NCBI GenBank assembly: GCA_015059305.1
Contig: SVAQ01000007.1
Span: 1-61,593, forward strand
Source of the DNA: Bacillota bacterium
Lineage (GTDB): Bacteria; Bacillota_I; Bacilli_A; RF39; UBA660
DNA length: 61,593 nucleotides
Reading direction: 5' to 3'
The stretch's first letter is position 1. Every line of letters begins with the position of its first letter. The position numbers and the translations under genes are program-made. Shown piece after piece: positions 25,686 to 36,158 of this stretch. The notes under the pieces are model-generated. The model did no database searches. It was not told where the DNA came from and saw only the letters and a list, made by a program, of their open reading frames with translations.

Positions 25686-26102
25686 CTATCTTTTAGATGT
25701 GAAAAATGTGGTTAATTTTGTTTGATAAAGTTGCTTTTCATCTTCATAACCAGCTATTTTCTTTTTGTCAATCACTTTATTCTTTTCATTTACAAATTTT
25801 GATTCAAGCAAGTAATTCACCTTTTTTATTCTTGCTTGTCGAATCACTTCCATACACATATCACAAGGTTCTAACGTTACATACAATTCGCAATCGTCTA
25901 ACCGCCAATCCTTAGTTTTCTTTTCTGCTTTTATTATTGCTAGTATTTCAGCATGATTAATACATATATGACTTTTCTGTTTGGTATTATGGGCTGAGCT
26001 AATTATTTTACCATCTTTTACAATAGCACAGCCAACAGGTATTTCGTCATTTTTATACGCTTTTGTTGCTTCTTTCAATATAGTTTCAATAATTATTTCC
26101 AT
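25686..26102 (-). CDS. tadA: tRNA-specific adenosine deaminase
   Basis: TadA converts A34 to inosine in tRNA-Arg(ACG). The 138-residue protein has the zinc/proton-shuttle motif INHAEILAI and the PCxxC motif LEPCDMCMEV. Early residues DEIPVGCAIVKDGKII are typical. The start chosen (ATG at 26100-26102) follows GGAGGG by three bases. It lies directly downstream of the SRP RNA, a rearrangement of the B. subtilis order yaaJ-scr-dnaX. Confidence 0.95.
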   Translation of the reverse strand: MEIIIETILKEATKAYKNDEIPVGCAIVKDGKIISSAHNTKQKSHICINHAEILAIIKAEKKTKDWRLDDCELYVTLEPCDMCMEVIRQARIKKVNYLLESKFVNEKNKVIDKKKIAGYEDEKQLYQTKLTTFFTSKR

Positions 26103-26112
26103 CTTCCCTCCA

Positions 26113-26191
26113 CAAAAAAAGTGCACACAAATAGAGATTGATGTGGCTGCTTCTTTCCAGATCTGACCAGGTTACAATATATTTGTTGCAC
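26113..26191 (-). ncRNA. scr: Signal recognition particle RNA, short form
   Basis: The minus strand contains GGTCAGATCTGGAAAGAAGC followed by AGCC, a close match to the SRP domain IV core, with the GGAA tetraloop. Flanking arms GTGCAACAAATA and TATTTGTGTGCAC pair to close a single helix of about 74 bases, followed by eight T as terminator. It therefore lacks the Alu domain of B. subtilis scRNA. The promoter is TTGCAA (26221-26226), 17 bases, TAACAT (26198-26203). Confidence 0.93.
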
Positions 26192-26229
26192 ATATAAATG
26201 TTATCAAATTTGATCATTTATTGCAACAA

Positions 26230-26245
26230 TGTTTCACGTGAAACA
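26230..26245. other. parS centromere-like site 1
   Basis: TGTTTCACGTGAAACA, a perfect match to the 16-bp Spo0J/ParB binding site parS. It lies between the SRP RNA promoter and the gyrA terminator. Confidence 0.88.
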
Positions 26246-26253
26246 TCAAAAAA

Positions 26254-26287
26254 AATAAAAAAGTAATGTTTCACGTGAAACATTACT
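26254..26287 (-). terminator. parS site 2 doubling as gyrA terminator
   Basis: A second perfect TGTTTCACGTGAAACA lies at 26267-26282 within a 26-bp perfect palindrome (26262-26287). On the minus strand the palindrome is followed by TTTTTATTTTTTTT, making it a convincing terminator for gyrA. The gyrA stop codon is inside it. Confidence 0.85.
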
Positions 26288-28733
26288 CATTATTTTCTAA
26301 GATATCTTCCTCTTCTTCTTTATCAACAATACTTATAGCAGCTACCTTTTGTTTATCTTTTAAATTGATTAATCTAACACCTTGAGTAACTCTACCTAAA
26401 ATAGATATTTGTTCAACCGGCATTCTCATCGTCATTCCTGAATCAGTCATAATTATAACTTCCTTATCTAATGCAGAAACTTTAATTGCCGCTAAATTAC
26501 CATTTTTTTCAGTAATATTAAGAGCCTTAACACCTTTACTTCCTCGTTTTGTTTGACGATATTCTTCAACGCTAGTTTGTTTTCCATATCCTTTTTCAGT
26601 AACCATTAAAATATTATCAGTATCATTAACAATTTCTAAACATATACAGTCACTATTATCTAAGTTAATACCTCTAACACCACTAGCAGTTCTTCCCATA
26701 ACACGAATTTCTTCTTCATTAAATCTTACCATTCTTCCTGAACTAGATCCAAGTAAAACAGTATCGTTTCCATTTGTCTTTTTTACACCGATTAATTCGT
26801 CGTTATCCTTTAAATTAATACAAATTTTTCCGGAATTTCTAATATTTTCAAATTCTTCTAATGAAGTTTTCTTAACAATGCCCTGTTTAGTTGCAAATAA
26901 CAAGTATTTTGAATCATTATCTTGTGATGATAAAGAAATTATTGTATTGATACTTTCGTCTTTGTCTAAAGGTAACAAGTTAATAACAGGTAATCCTTTA
27001 GAAGTTCTACTAAATTCTGGTATTTCATAACCTTTTACGCGATATACTTTACCTTTGTTAGTAAAAAATAATAAATGATCATGAGTTGATAAACTTAACA
27101 ATTTATCAACAAAATCTTCTTCGTTGGTGCTCATTCCTTTTATTCCTACTCCACCACGTCTTTGAGATCTAAACGTATCAGAAGTAGTTCTTTTAATATA
27201 TCCTTTATTAGTTAAAACCACCATGATATTTTCCTCAGGAATTAAAGATTCGTCTTCAATATATTCAATTGCAGTCATATCAATGCTTGTACGACGTTCA
27301 TCTCCATATTTGTCGGCAATTTCTTGTAATTCAGTTTTAATAATATTTAAAACTTTCTCCTCACTAGCTAAAATTGAACGCAATTCATTAATTAATTTCA
27401 TTAATTCATTCAATTCTTCCTCGATTTTACTGCGTTCTAAGCCTGTTAATCTCCGTAACTTCATTTCTAAAATAGCTTCAGATTGAATTTCAGATAAACC
27501 GAACTTTTGTTCTAATTGTTTCTTAGCAGATACATCACTTTCAGCAGTTTTAATAATTTGAATTACTTCATCTATGTTATCTAGAGCTATTTTGTAACCT
27601 TCTAAAATATGGACACGTTTTTCTGCTTTATCAAGGTCAAATCTAGTTCTTCTAATAATTACTTCTTTTTGATAATCAATATATTTAGAGATAATATCGC
27701 GTAATCCTAATGTTTTAGGAACACCATTATCTAACATTAAGAAAATAATTCCGTAATTTGATTGAAATTGTGTATGTTTATATAATTTGTTCAAAATAAC
27801 TTGAGGATTTGCATCTCTTTTTAATGTAATGGTTATTTTTACGCCATCTTTAAGGTCAGTGTGATAATCTGAAATGCCCTCGATAGTCTTATTGTGTACT
27901 AGTTCTGCAACTTTGTTTTTTAATTCTAATGTAGTTACACCATATGGAACTTCATCAATAATAATATAATTTTTACCATTTTTTTCTTCGATTGTAGCCT
28001 TACTACGAATTGTTATACTTCCACGACCTGTTTCATATGCTTGTTTTATCCCACTATTACCTAGAATTATGCCTCCAGTTGGAAAATCAGGGCCTTTAAT
28101 ATGTTGCATTAATCCTAATGTATCTATATCTGGATTATCAATGTAAGCAATACAACCGTTAATAACCTCTTTTAAATTATGAGGTGGAATATTTGTTGCC
28201 ATTCCAACTGCAATTCCCATTGTACCATTTACCAAAATATTTGGAAATCTTGATGGTAACACTTCTGGTTCTTTACGGGATTCATCGTAGTTTGGACTAA
28301 AATTAACTGTATCTTTATTAATATCTCTTAATAATTCGGTAGAAATTTTTGCAAGTCTTGCTTCAGTATAACGATATGCAGCAGCACCATATCCTTCGAT
28401 GTTACCAAAGTTACCATGACCATCAACTAACATATAACGGTAGTTAAAATCTTGAGCCATTCTAACCATCGCTTCGTAAATTGATGAGTCACCATGTGGA
28501 TGGTAACGCCCCATAACATCCCCAACTATAGTTGCTGATTTACGATGTTGTTTATCTGGAGTTAATCCATTTTCACTCATTGCATATAAAATACGTCGAT
28601 GAACAGGCTTCAATCCATCTCTTAAGTCCGGTAAAGCTCTGGCTACAATAACACTCATCGAATATTCAAGAAACGATTTTTCAACTTCATTAACAATATT
28701 ATTTTCCTGTAATCTATCTTTATTTTGATCCAT
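26283..28733 (-). CDS. gyrA: DNA gyrase subunit A
   Basis: GyrA cuts and rejoins DNA during ATP-driven negative supercoiling. The 816-residue protein has the catalytic-Tyr region [12 protein letters not shown]. The quinolone region [15 protein letters not shown] has wild-type-like Ser and Glu. The C-terminal beta-pinwheel carries the GyrA box QRRGGVG. An acidic end ([11 protein letters not shown]) is present. The Shine-Dalgarno is GGGAGG. The gene lies 14 bases after gyrB in the recF-gyrB-gyrA order of the origin region. Confidence 0.98.
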   Translation of the reverse strand: MDQNKDRLQENNIVNEVEKSFLEYSMSVIVARALPDLRDGLKPVHRRILYAMSENGLTPDKQHRKSATIVGDVMGRYHPHGDSSIYEAMVRMAQDFNYRYMLVDGHGNFGNIEGYGAAAYRYTEARLAKISTELLRDINKDTVNFSPNYDESRKEPEVLPSRFPNILVNGTMGIAVGMATNIPPHNLKEVINGCIAYIDNPDIDTLGLMQHIKGPDFPTGGIILGNSGIKQAYETGRGSITIRSKATIEEKNGKNYIIIDEVPYGVTTLELKNKVAELVHNKTIEGISDYHTDLKDGVKITITLKRDANPQVILNKLYKHTQFQSNYGIIFLMLDNGVPKTLGLRDIISKYIDYQKEVIIRRTRFDLDKAEKRVHILEGYKIALDNIDEVIQIIKTAESDVSAKKQLEQKFGLSEIQSEAILEMKLRRLTGLERSKIEEELNELMKLINELRSILASEEKVLNIIKTELQEIADKYGDERRTSIDMTAIEYIEDESLIPEENIMVVLTNKGYIKRTTSDTFRSQRRGGVGIKGMSTNEEDFVDKLLSLSTHDHLLFFTNKGKVYRVKGYEIPEFSRTSKGLPVINLLPLDKDESINTIISLSSQDNDSKYLLFATKQGIVKKTSLEEFENIRNSGKICINLKDNDELIGVKKTNGNDTVLLGSSSGRMVRFNEEEIRVMGRTASGVRGINLDNSDCICLEIVNDTDNILMVTEKGYGKQTSVEEYRQTKRGSKGVKALNITEKNGNLAAIKVSALDKEVIIMTDSGMTMRMPVEQISILGRVTQGVRLINLKDKQKVAAISIVDKEEEEDILENNE

Positions 28734-28747
28734 TTTACTTTACCTCC

Positions 28748-30667
28748 CTACACATCAAGATTTTGAACGTATACTGCGTTTTCTTCTATAAATTTTCTTC
28801 TAGGTTCGACTTCTTCACCCATTAGTTTAGAAAAAACTTCATCTGCTGCCATTGCATCATCAACAGTTATTTTTCTTAATATACGTTTATCAATATCCAT
28901 AGTTGTTTCGTTTAATTCTTCAGCATCCATTTCTCCTAAACCTTTCATACGCATTACATCAGGTTTAACGTTACTAGGTAAGGATGCAAGATATGCATTT
29001 TTTTCTTCTTCATTTAATACATATTTAATCGTTTTACCGTGTTTTATACAAAATAAAGGTGGTTGAGCCGCATATACATGCCCTGCCTCTACAATTGGTC
29101 TAAAAAAGCGGTAAAATAATGTTAAAAGTAGTACTCTTATATGCGATCCATCAACATCGGCATCGGTCATGATAATTATTTTATGGTATCTTAATTTTTC
29201 CAAATTAAATTCTTGACCAATTCCAGTACCAAAAGCCGTTATAATAGTCCTAATTTCCTCATTATCTAAAGCTCTATCTAGTCTAGCTTTTTCTACATTT
29301 AAAATTTTTCCACGTAGCGGAAGAATCGCTTGTGTCATTGAATTTCTACCTTTAATTGCAGATCCACCAGCTGAATCACCTTCGACTAAAAAGATTTCAC
29401 AAACACTAGCATCTTTTTCTTTACAATCCACAAGTTTTCCACCGAAATTGATAACATCTAAATCACTTTTTCTTCTGGTTGCTTCTCTGGCCTTTTTAGC
29501 AGCTAATCTCGCATGAGACGCTAACATACTTTTTTCGATAATTACTTTAGCATCTTGCGGATGTTCCATTAAAAATCTTTCAAATCCTTGACCAAAAATA
29601 TCTGAAGCTATTTTTCTAACTTCTAAATTTCCTAATTTTGTCTTAGTTTGTCCTTCAAATTGAGGATTTGGATGTTTACAAGAAATAATCATTGTTAGAC
29701 CTTCTCTAACATCATCCCCTGTTAAATTATCAGCATTTTCTTTTAAAATTTTAGCTTTTCGTGCATAATTATTAATAATTCTTGTTAATGCTAACTTAAC
29801 CCCATCTTCATGCATACCACCTTCATAAGTATTAATATTATTAGTGAAAGAGTAAATTGATGAATTATATGAATCATTATATTGTAATGCAACATCTATT
29901 ATTATGTCATCTACTTGACCTGTTACTGATATAATATCTTCATGTATCGCTTTTTTATTTTTATTAAGCATTTGAACATATTCAATAATCCCCCCATTAT
30001 ACAAGAAAGAATCATGTTTTCCCTCTTCTCTTTCATCAAGAAGTTGAATTCTCAAACCTTTATTCAAAAAAGCTAATTCTTGTAATCTTTTATATAAAAC
30101 ATCATAATCATATACTGTTGTCTCAGTAAATATTTCAGGATCAGGTAAAAAAGTTACTGTTGTTCCGGTACGATCTAAAGCACACTTATCAATGATTTCA
30201 ATTGTTCCAACAGGTTTTCCACCATTTTCAAAACGTTGATAATAAACATTTCCATCTCTATAAACTCTTACTTCAAGCCATTTTGATAAGGCATTTACTA
30301 CAGATGCTCCAACACCATGAAGACCACCAGATACTTTATAGCCTCCGCCACCAAATTTTCCTCCGGCATGAAGAACAGTAAAAATTGTTTCAATTGTTGA
30401 TAATCCAGTTTTTGCATTCATACCTGTTGGCATACCACGCCCATCATCTTTTACAGATACTGAGTTATCTTTATGTATTTCTACTTCGATATCGTCACAA
30501 TACCCTGCTAAAGATTCATCTACTGCATTATCAACTATTTCCCAAACTAAATGATGTAATCCTTTGCTACTTGTGGTTCCGATATACATACCAGGTCTTT
30601 TTCTAACAGCTTCTAATCCTTCCAATACTTGAATATCATTATCACTATAATTAACTTTATTATCCAT
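28748..30667 (-). CDS. gyrB: DNA gyrase subunit B
   Basis: GyrB supplies the ATPase and TOPRIM domains of gyrase. The 639-residue protein has the GHKL motifs [22 protein letters not shown] and [14 protein letters not shown]. The TOPRIM motifs are [25 protein letters not shown] and [12 protein letters not shown]. Length is normal. The start overlaps the recF end by eight bases and uses an AGGGATG-like Shine-Dalgarno inside recF, so expression is coupled to recF. Confidence 0.98.
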   Translation of the reverse strand: MDNKVNYSDNDIQVLEGLEAVRKRPGMYIGTTSSKGLHHLVWEIVDNAVDESLAGYCDDIEVEIHKDNSVSVKDDGRGMPTGMNAKTGLSTIETIFTVLHAGGKFGGGGYKVSGGLHGVGASVVNALSKWLEVRVYRDGNVYYQRFENGGKPVGTIEIIDKCALDRTGTTVTFLPDPEIFTETTVYDYDVLYKRLQELAFLNKGLRIQLLDEREEGKHDSFLYNGGIIEYVQMLNKNKKAIHEDIISVTGQVDDIIIDVALQYNDSYNSSIYSFTNNINTYEGGMHEDGVKLALTRIINNYARKAKILKENADNLTGDDVREGLTMIISCKHPNPQFEGQTKTKLGNLEVRKIASDIFGQGFERFLMEHPQDAKVIIEKSMLASHARLAAKKAREATRRKSDLDVINFGGKLVDCKEKDASVCEIFLVEGDSAGGSAIKGRNSMTQAILPLRGKILNVEKARLDRALDNEEIRTIITAFGTGIGQEFNLEKLRYHKIIIMTDADVDGSHIRVLLLTLFYRFFRPIVEAGHVYAAQPPLFCIKHGKTIKYVLNEEEKNAYLASLPSNVKPDVMRMKGLGEMDAEELNETTMDIDKRILRKITVDDAMAADEVFSKLMGEEVEPRRKFIEENAVYVQNLDV

Positions 30668-31760
30668 TTATTTCATCCCTTTCAATGTTGCCATCTTCTA
30701 CTTTAAAAATGGTACTATCTTTTAATAAATTTTTATCAATCTTATCTATATTTGTCGTTGTTATAAACGTTTGAACTTCTTTATTTAACATATTAATGAT
30801 ATTATTTATTTTTTTATCATCTAACTCACTAAAAAGATCATCTAATATAAGTATGGGATATTGATTTTTGATTTTTTTTACAATCAGTAATTCTGATAAT
30901 TTAAAGGAAATAATCGCATTTTTTTGTTGCCCTACACTTCCATATTCTTTTATACTATTACCATCTAAAATAAAATCAATATCATCATGATGAATTCCTA
31001 GCAAAGTTTTACCAAAAGCCATTTCTTTTCGGTAATTTTTTTGATAATTTTCTAAAACTTTATCAAAATTGTTTTTACTGTAGGAACTTTTATATTTAAT
31101 TTGCAAATCCCCATATTCAAAAATATTTTTATATATTTTAGATATATGTTCATTAATCATCTCAATATAATTTAATCTTATATTATATATTTTTAAGCCA
31201 AAATCAACGAGTTTCTTAGTTAAGATGTCCAAATAGTCAGAGGAAGCATTTCCGTTTAAATACAGCTGTTTTAAATAGGCATTACGATGTTTTAAAATTT
31301 TATTATAAGAACTAAGTAATAATAAATATTCTTTATTAATTTGTGATATCTCAATATCTAAAAGTTTTCTCCGAAATGCTGGTGAATCACTAATGATTTT
31401 TGTATCTAAAGGATTAAATAAAATAATATTAATTCTAGATACATAATCACTCATCTTATTAACTTTATCAGAATCAATATAAACTTTTTTTCCAGAATCA
31501 GATAAATCAAGTTGATATCGTGTTTTTTCTTCAGTTATAACTGTGCCTTTTATAATAGTTTCATTAGTTCCTTTTTTGATTAAATTAGCATCATTATTAG
31601 TCCTAAATGACTTTGTGAGAGCCAGCATATAAATAGCTTCAATCAAATTAGATTTTCCACTACCGTTATTACCATATATCAAATTTAAAGTATCAGAAAA
31701 GGTAATATCTAAGTTGTCATAATTTCGGTAATTGATTAACTTTAAATTTTGAATTTTCAT
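30660..31760 (-). CDS. recF: DNA replication and repair protein RecF
   Basis: RecF is an SMC-like ATPase that helps load RecA at gaps. The 366-residue protein has Walker [18 protein letters not shown], the signature region [18 protein letters not shown] and Walker [14 protein letters not shown]. The start chosen is ATG at 31758-31760, seven bases after GAGG. A more upstream reading adds only basic residues. It lies between gyrB and a comK homologue; B. subtilis has rlbA/remB in this neighbourhood. Confidence 0.97.
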   Translation of the reverse strand: MKIQNLKLINYRNYDNLDITFSDTLNLIYGNNGSGKSNLIEAIYMLALTKSFRTNNDANLIKKGTNETIIKGTVITEEKTRYQLDLSDSGKKVYIDSDKVNKMSDYVSRINIILFNPLDTKIISDSPAFRRKLLDIEISQINKEYLLLLSSYNKILKHRNAYLKQLYLNGNASSDYLDILTKKLVDFGLKIYNIRLNYIEMINEHISKIYKNIFEYGDLQIKYKSSYSKNNFDKVLENYQKNYRKEMAFGKTLLGIHHDDIDFILDGNSIKEYGSVGQQKNAIISFKLSELLIVKKIKNQYPILILDDLFSELDDKKINNIINMLNKEVQTFITTTNIDKIDKNLLKDSTIFKVEDGNIERDEING

Positions 31761-31845
31761 TTTAAACCTCTTTTTAAACAAAATATTAAATATTTATCTT
31801 GTTTACGTACTCCTCTACACAAAATAATTATATCATAAATAAGGC

Positions 31846-31877
31846 ACAAAAAAAAGCAAAATCAATGTTTTTTGCTT
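31846..31877 (-). terminator. comK intrinsic terminator
   Basis: AAGCAAAA and TTTTGCTT form an 8-bp stem on the minus strand around an 8-base loop that holds part of the comK stop codon, followed by eight T. Confidence 0.75.
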
Positions 31878-32308
31878 CTTATAACTGATTCTAATCTTGA
31901 TGATTTAAAAATTTGATTACTAATAATTCTATTAGATAATTTTAAATCAAATTTACGACTATTTTTTAAAATTATAGTTAAGTCTTTTGGGTTTTTATTA
32001 TAGTATTTTTCTATTGCATTATAATTTATCCAAATACATTCATCATTTTTAGCGGATGATGTTGGAAACATTATTATTTCTTTTACTTCGCTTATAACAA
32101 TAGGACATTTATATTTTACTCCTATCATATAATTTGTTGCTTCGCATCTTCCTTCAAAAGAACTTCCATAACTTTTGCAACTGTCATTAACAATATCATA
32201 CGGTTTTTTATTGATAATATACGTTACATAATTTTCAATAACTTTGCTCTTGTTTTTTGAATAAGGTAAAATCATTAATGTTTTTTCATCGATAAAATAT
32301 TTATCCAC
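31862..32308 (-). CDS. comK: ComK-family competence transcription factor, short form
   Basis: ComK is the master activator of competence genes in B. subtilis. This 148-residue protein aligns by eye along the ComK core: IVNDSCKSYGSSFEGRCEAT, then KCPIVISEVKEIIMFPTSSA and CIWINYNAIEKY. NQIFKSSRL comes near the end. It stops before the segment that in B. subtilis carries the MecA-recognised degron. The start is GTG, five bases after GGGGGAA, and a perfect DnaA box covers it. The dnaN-recF position is unusual for comK. Function as a competence switch is inferred. Confidence 0.85.
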   Translation of the reverse strand: MDKYFIDEKTLMILPYSKNKSKVIENYVTYIINKKPYDIVNDSCKSYGSSFEGRCEATNYMIGVKYKCPIVISEVKEIIMFPTSSAKNDECIWINYNAIEKYYNKNPKDLTIILKNSRKFDLKLSNRIISNQIFKSSRLESVIRSKKH

Positions 32309-32309
32309 A
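32301..32309 (+). other. DnaA box at the comK start codon
   Basis: TTATCCACA, a perfect consensus box, overlapping the GTG start codon of comK; about 2.8 kb from the oriC boxes. Confidence 0.6.
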
Positions 32310-32373
32310 AAAATTCCCCCCAGACGCCTACCTTATATCACAACATAACTGCAAAATTTGTCATTTTTTAGGA

Positions 32374-33492
32374 TTAATAAGTTTTAATTGGTAAAATCAA
32401 TTCAATTATAGTATCATCATCTACTGCATTAATGATTATTGGCTTATCATCACTATTGATTAATAATATAATATTTGTTGTATTAAGTACTTTTAAAGCA
32501 TCCATCATATATTTTGATGAAAAACTTATATCTAACCTTTCTTTATTGTTAGATTCAATAGTTAATTCTTCCTTTGTTTTTCCACTTTCAGCGGAACTTC
32601 CAAATATTGTCATTTTTTTATCATCAATACACATTTTAACAATATTTTTATCTTTACTTAAAGTTATTATAGAAGCTCGATCAATTGCATCATAATATTC
32701 TTTTAAATTTAAATTAATCATGTATTCAAAGTCTTTTGGGATATAATTAGTTGTATCTGGATATGTTCCATTTAAAAGAGTACTTTGGAACATAATATTT
32801 TTATATATGAATAAAATTTTGTTATTAAATAAGTGGATTTCCACATTATCTTCATCTTTTAAAATAGATACTAATTCATTAACACTTTTTCCAGGGATAA
32901 CAATATTAATAGATTCTTCGATCGGTGTTGATAATTTAATAACTTTTTTTGCTAAACGATATGAATCAGTAGCAATACATTCTAAGATATCTCCATTGAT
33001 CTTAATGTTAATACCTGTTAATAATGGTCTTACTTCTTGTGTAGACATTGCATAAGAAGTTTGATTAATAATTTGTCTTAAAAGAGATGCTTCTAAATTA
33101 ATAACATTAGCACTTGTATCAATTGAAATATTTGGATAATCAGAAAGATTGTAACAATTTAAAACAAATTCATTTATGTCCGAATAAATTTTAACATTAT
33201 TATTATCTATACTTTCAAAATAAATTAAATCTGTAGGCATTTTTCTAATAATATCTAAAATATATCTACTTTGTATTACTATTTTTCCTTCTTTTTCTAT
33301 ATTTTTTATTTCTTTTTTATCTATATTAACTTTAATTGTAAGTTCACTATCACTTGCTAATAGCTCTAAACCATTACTATTAACTTCTATAACAATTCCA
33401 TTTAATACAGGAATAGTAATTTTTTGTGATAAAGCTTTTACTACATTGTTTAATGCTTCTAATAATATACTTTTATCTATTGTAAATCTCAT
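32374..33492 (-). CDS. dnaN: DNA polymerase III beta sliding clamp
   Basis: DnaN is the ring-shaped processivity clamp. The 372-residue protein has three similar domains. Recognisable segments include MRFTIDKSILLEALNNVVKA, LLTGINIKINGDILECIATD and RLAKKVIKL. The end VDDDTIIELILPIKTY corresponds to the conserved C-terminal pocket region, though the usual MPMR/L is ILPIKTY here. It lies downstream of dnaA, as is standard at bacterial origins. The Shine-Dalgarno is GGAAGGAAG. Confidence 0.97.
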   Translation of the reverse strand: MRFTIDKSILLEALNNVVKALSQKITIPVLNGIVIEVNSNGLELLASDSELTIKVNIDKKEIKNIEKEGKIVIQSRYILDIIRKMPTDLIYFESIDNNNVKIYSDINEFVLNCYNLSDYPNISIDTSANVINLEASLLRQIINQTSYAMSTQEVRPLLTGINIKINGDILECIATDSYRLAKKVIKLSTPIEESINIVIPGKSVNELVSILKDEDNVEIHLFNNKILFIYKNIMFQSTLLNGTYPDTTNYIPKDFEYMINLNLKEYYDAIDRASIITLSKDKNIVKMCIDDKKMTIFGSSAESGKTKEELTIESNNKERLDISFSSKYMMDALKVLNTTNIILLINSDDKPIIINAVDDDTIIELILPIKTY

Positions 33493-33614
33493 ATTTTTTC
33501 TTCCTTCCTTTTTTATATAAATAAATTATTATTATATTTATAATGTTCATGTTGTGGGAAACTTGTTTAATTCCCATAATATCGCATTTTCTTTAAAAAT
33601 AGTTTTCCACATTT
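33493..33614. other. dnaA-dnaN intergenic region with DnaA box
   Basis: This spacer holds one near-consensus box TTTTCCACA (33603-33611) right after the dnaA stop, and a weaker inverted copy near 33552. A long A/T-only stretch (about 33512-33545) follows, which could be an unwinding element. Such a second cluster beside dnaN is reminiscent of the bipartite B. subtilis origin. The dnaN promoter must also lie here. Confidence 0.5.
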
Positions 33615-34973
33615 TTATAACTTATTCTTAATTTCTTTAACAATTGTGTTTAACTTTTCGTCTATTTTAAGATCATTAGTTATTTTATCATATGATGCAG
33701 AAATTGTTGAATGATCCCTCCCCCCAAATTCTAAACCTATTCTTGCAAGTCCTTCGTCTGTTTCAACTCTACATAAGTAAATAGCTATATGCCTTGGTTT
33801 TGCAATATTACTTGTTTTCTTTTTACTTTTTAAATCAGCCACGGTTATATTAAAATAATCAGCCACTACTTTTTGAATTTTTGTTATGGAACTATCAGCA
33901 TAAATATTTTTATTTAGGTAATCTTTTAATGCTTCAATGGCAAAATTTAAATCAATTTTCTCAGGAACCATCATTGCTGTATAAGCCATTAATCGTTTTA
34001 TTGTTCCTTCTATAAATCTTATATCATTTTGACAGGAGTTTGCAATATATTCAATTATTTCTTGACTTAATTTGTCTTCTAGTGAAGTATTTTTTATTTT
34101 ACTATTAATAATTTTACATCTTAAGTTGAAATCTGGTGGATAAATATCAACAGGTAATCCCCACATAAATCTACTTCTTAAGCGATCTTCAATTTTTTTT
34201 AAATCGTCGGGTGATCGGTCACTACTAATAATAATTTGTTTATTAGCTTGATAAAGTGCATTAAATGTATGGAAAAATTCTTGTTGAGACTTATCTGCTC
34301 CTACTAAAAATTGAATATCATCGATAATTAATACATCTACGTTTTGATATTTATTTTTAAAATTTTTAGCATATTCTATACTATCAATCCCTTTTTCTAT
34401 TTGAGCAAACCCAGTATAATCCGCAACAAAATCATTACTTGTTATATATAAAACTTTTTTATTGGAATTAGCAACAATGTAATTTCCTATAGCATGCATT
34501 AAATGTGTTTTCCCTATCCCACTTTTTCCATAAAGGAATAAAGGATTATGTATTGTTCCAGGATGTTCAGCAACTGCATGTGCAGAAACAACAGCTAAAC
34601 GATTTGAATCTCCTACTACAAAAGATTCAAATGTATAATTTGGATTTAAATTTGTTTCCCAATCATCAGTTAGTTCCTGTATAATTTGTGGAATTTCCGG
34701 GGTATTTTCTTTTTCCTCTTCTAAAAGTTCATCTTCAGTTATGTAATCAATTTCAAAATTTTGGCCTGTTAATGTATAAAGTGTAGAATTTATTATATCT
34801 TTATAATTATTACTAAGCATATTTTTGTGAATTTGCATTGGAACTTTAATTTTAAGTTTATTTTCAAGCAAAGAAACAGGTTCTATTTTTGAAAACCATA
34901 AATTAAAAACGTTGATACTAACGGCTTGTTCAATTTCATCTAAAAAGGTTTTAAAAAGTTCCTCTATTTTCAT
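33615..34973 (-). CDS. dnaA: Chromosomal replication initiator DnaA
   Basis: DnaA binds oriC and melts it. The 452-residue protein has the N-terminal DnaB/SirA-interaction domain, an acidic linker, and Walker A FLYGKSGIGKTHLMHAIG. Walker B and sensors follow (VLIIDDIQFL, SSDRSPDDLKKIEDRLRSR). The domain IV signature is EFGGRDHSTISASYDKI. The ATG at 34971-34973 lies a few bases after TGGGGT; an upstream GTG is part of that Shine-Dalgarno. The promoter and boxes upstream allow autoregulation. Confidence 0.98.
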   Translation of the reverse strand: MKIEELFKTFLDEIEQAVSINVFNLWFSKIEPVSLLENKLKIKVPMQIHKNMLSNNYKDIINSTLYTLTGQNFEIDYITEDELLEEEKENTPEIPQIIQELTDDWETNLNPNYTFESFVVGDSNRLAVVSAHAVAEHPGTIHNPLFLYGKSGIGKTHLMHAIGNYIVANSNKKVLYITSNDFVADYTGFAQIEKGIDSIEYAKNFKNKYQNVDVLIIDDIQFLVGADKSQQEFFHTFNALYQANKQIIISSDRSPDDLKKIEDRLRSRFMWGLPVDIYPPDFNLRCKIINSKIKNTSLEDKLSQEIIEYIANSCQNDIRFIEGTIKRLMAYTAMMVPEKIDLNFAIEALKDYLNKNIYADSSITKIQKVVADYFNITVADLKSKKKTSNIAKPRHIAIYLCRVETDEGLARIGLEFGGRDHSTISASYDKITNDLKIDEKLNTIVKEIKNKL

Positions 34974-35228
34974 CCCATACCCCACATAACTTTCAACACT
35001 TTCATTGTAACTTATTTTTGAATAAAGATAAAGAATTAATTGAAATTTTCAAAAAACTCCACTACTTTTCCACAATAAATTTTCCCAATGTTTAGTATCT
35101 TAACACAACAATTTAACACTTTCAACAAAATTAAATTGTGGAAAAAAATATTTTATCAACATTACCAAAATTAGGTGTTGTTGAATTGTTGATAAAATGA
35201 TGTTATAATCTCAATGCTTAGGAGAATT
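34974..35228. other. Chromosomal origin of replication (oriC)
   Basis: The dnaA upstream spacer has four boxes, each one base from TTATCCACA. They are TTTTCCACA (35066-35074, plus), TTTTCCACA (35137-35145, minus), TTATCAACA (35153-35161, plus) and TTATCAACA (35187-35195, minus). They form inverted pairs. Additional TTTCAACA motifs occur near 34991 and 35129. Gene direction switches here from leftward to rightward, as expected for an origin. Confidence 0.85.
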
Positions 35229-36092
35229 ATGAAAAATAGAAAGCAAATAAAAATAGCGAGTATTTTAGGAATGGTTGGCAATTTATTTTTGCTTATTTGC
35301 AAATCGTTAGTTGGATTTTTGTTTAATAGTCAAGCTATGATTGCAGATGCTACTAATAGTGCCGGCGATATATTTGCTTCATTAATGTCTTTTATAGGTA
35401 ACAAGATTTCAACAGAACCAGCGGATGATGATCATAATGTAGGGCATGGTAAAGCAGAGTATATCTTTTCCTTATTTATAGGTTTATCTATGATTTTAAT
35501 TTCAACTTTGGTAATAATTAATAGTTTAAAAAGTTTAGTTATAGGTCAAACCTTTGAGTATTCGAATAGTTTAATTATTATTTGTATTATAACTATCATT
35601 ACAAAATTATCCTTATATATATATACAAAAAATATTTATAAAAAAAATAAAAGTATATTAATCAAGTCTTTATATAAAGATCATCGTAATGATTGTTTGA
35701 TAACTACCGGAACACTTTTAGGTATAGTTTTTTCTTTCTTTAATATATATTGGGTAGATCCGATCGTAGGAATGTTAATTTCTTGTTGGATTATTTATAC
35801 TGGTTTAAAAATTGTTACGGAAAGCTATGACATTTTAATGGATCAAAGTATTGGTGAAGAAAGTAAATACAAAATTGAAAAAATAATTTCTAATTACCGC
35901 GAAGACATTGAAATGGGAAGCATGAGTTCCATTCCAATTGGATATAAATATATAGTTGTGTTAACTATTTTTGTTAATGGGAATATGACAACTAGAGATG
36001 CTCATGATATTACGAAAGAATTACAAACAAAAATAAAAAATAAAATTAAAGAAGTGGATAGAGTTATAATTCATGTAAATCCTAAGGACTAA
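35229..36092 (+). CDS. Cation diffusion facilitator family transporter
   Basis: CDF proteins export divalent metals by proton exchange. The roughly 287-residue protein has about six membrane segments and a cytoplasmic C-terminal domain. Metal-site motifs are DATNSAGD in helix 2 and KDHRNDC in helix 5. An Asn takes the place of the common first His of HxxxD, as in several Mn/Fe-type members, so zinc specificity is doubtful. The ATG at 35229 is four bases after TTAGGAG; an ATG 15 bases earlier includes that site. It sits between oriC and rpmH, where most relatives have no gene. Confidence 0.88.
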   Translation: MKNRKQIKIASILGMVGNLFLLICKSLVGFLFNSQAMIADATNSAGDIFASLMSFIGNKISTEPADDDHNVGHGKAEYIFSLFIGLSMILISTLVIINSLKSLVIGQTFEYSNSLIIICIITIITKLSLYIYTKNIYKKNKSILIKSLYKDHRNDCLITTGTLLGIVFSFFNIYWVDPIVGMLISCWIIYTGLKIVTESYDILMDQSIGEESKYKIEKIISNYREDIEMGSMSSIPIGYKYIVVLTIFVNGNMTTRDAHDITKELQTKIKNKIKEVDRVIIHVNPKD

Positions 36093-36101
36093 AACTTTAG
36101 C

Positions 36102-36131
36102 TTGACATAATAAGGAAATAGATATTATAAT
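36102..36131 (+). promoter_or_regulatory. rpmH promoter
   Basis: TTGACA (36102-36107), 18 bases, TATAAT (36126-36131): both hexamers are perfect. It serves rpmH-rnpA-yidC-jag. Confidence 0.85.
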
Positions 36132-36158
36132 AGAAACGCTAAAAAGGAGAAATTATAA

